DNA of 35,332 bases from Acidiphilium sp. (lineage in GTDB: Bacteria; Pseudomonadota; Alphaproteobacteria; Acetobacterales; Acetobacteraceae), in the NCBI GenBank assembly GCA_027449105.1, contig DAIDMG010000012.1, positions 1 to 35,332 of the forward strand. Direction: 5' to 3'. Every line of letters begins with the position of its first letter. Within the stretch, counting starts at the first letter, position 1. This document shows positions 35,125 to 35,332 of this stretch, piece after piece. The notes under the pieces are model-generated. The model worked only from the letters and a program-made list of their open reading frames with translations, searched no databases and was not told the origin of the DNA. A program made the position numbers and the translations under genes.

Positions 35125-35332
35125 TCAGTGCGGGATCTGTTGCTGTTCGATATACTGGCGGATGATGCTGATGGGGGCGCCGCCGCACGATGAGGCGAAG
35201 TAGGATGGCGACCACAAGACGCCTTTGTGGTAGAAACGCCGGGCGATGTCCGGTCTTTCGTTGCGCAGCACGCGGCTTGAGGCTCCCTTGAGACTGTTCA
35301 CCAGTGAAGACACGGATACTTTTGGTGGATAC
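35125..35332 (-). CDS. tnpA: IS200/IS605 family transposase TnpA, 5' part outside the window
   Basis: The Y1 HUH single-strand transposase. The visible end reads YPPKVSVSSLVNSLKGASSR, then YHKGVLWSPSYFASSCGG and ISIIRQYIEQQ. This is the family C-terminus with the catalytic tyrosine in RQYIEQQ. The frame is open to the window edge at 35332, so only about 68 residues are seen and the HUH motif lies beyond. No lesion is visible, making this the only mobile gene in the window that may be intact. Confidence 0.9.
   Translation of the reverse strand, partial: YPPKVSVSSLVNSLKGASSRVLRNERPDIARRFYHKGVLWSPSYFASSCGGAPISIIRQYIEQQQIPH

Overview
The window looks like chromosome from an alphaproteobacterium. 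A family such as Acetobacteraceae would fit, but this is inferred from protein style and gene content (bifunctional CysNC, ybjN-proC pair, pgsA next to moaD-moaE, endonuclease-type MutL), not from a marker gene. GC content is moderate. The region mixes housekeeping genes with many dead insertion sequences and has several gene-poor stretches.

Layout. 1-5.9 kb: clpB (minus), then pgsA, mobB, a lipoprotein gene, moaD and moaE (plus), giving protein disaggregation, phospholipid synthesis and molybdenum cofactor synthesis. 5.9-10.4 kb: a mobile-element scar. It holds a 2.2-kb unit with 17-bp perfect terminal inverted repeats, a collapsed IS5-type transposase and a broken DUF1778/GNAT toxin-antitoxin pair, followed by a broken IS110-type transposase. 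11.0-14.5 kb: a three-gene catabolic cassette (class III aminotransferase, aldehyde dehydrogenase, short-chain dehydrogenase). 15.2-26.5 kb: a CBS-BON protein, ABC-F ATPase, ndk, the cysD-cysNC sulfate activation operon, a DegP/HtrA protease, a uspA-marR operon and mreB, mostly on the minus strand. 26.7-31.7 kb: an IS1595 relic, proC, ybjN, rpmB, a TnpB tail, an EVE-YciI gene pair, tRNA-Pro(GGG) and an IS481 relic. 31.8-35.3 kb: accA, mutL and the 3' part of an IS200-type tnpA running off the window.

Genes that work together: mobB, moaD and moaE in molybdopterin cofactor synthesis; cysD and cysNC converting sulfate to APS and PAPS; aminotransferase, aldehyde dehydrogenase and SDR probably on one amine or amino acid; uspA with marR; ybjN with proC; EVE with YciI.

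I do not see a convincing undescribed defence or metabolic system. The strongest large-scale signal is a switch in strand composition: the plus strand is C-rich left of about 6 kb and G-rich right of about 10 kb whatever the coding direction, with the change falling in the mobile-element scar. This suggests an inversion or translocation joint, or an origin-like skew switch without origin genes. Next in interest are the inverted-repeat-bounded element carrying a toxin-antitoxin pair with both partners mutated, and the orphan aminotransferase cassette.
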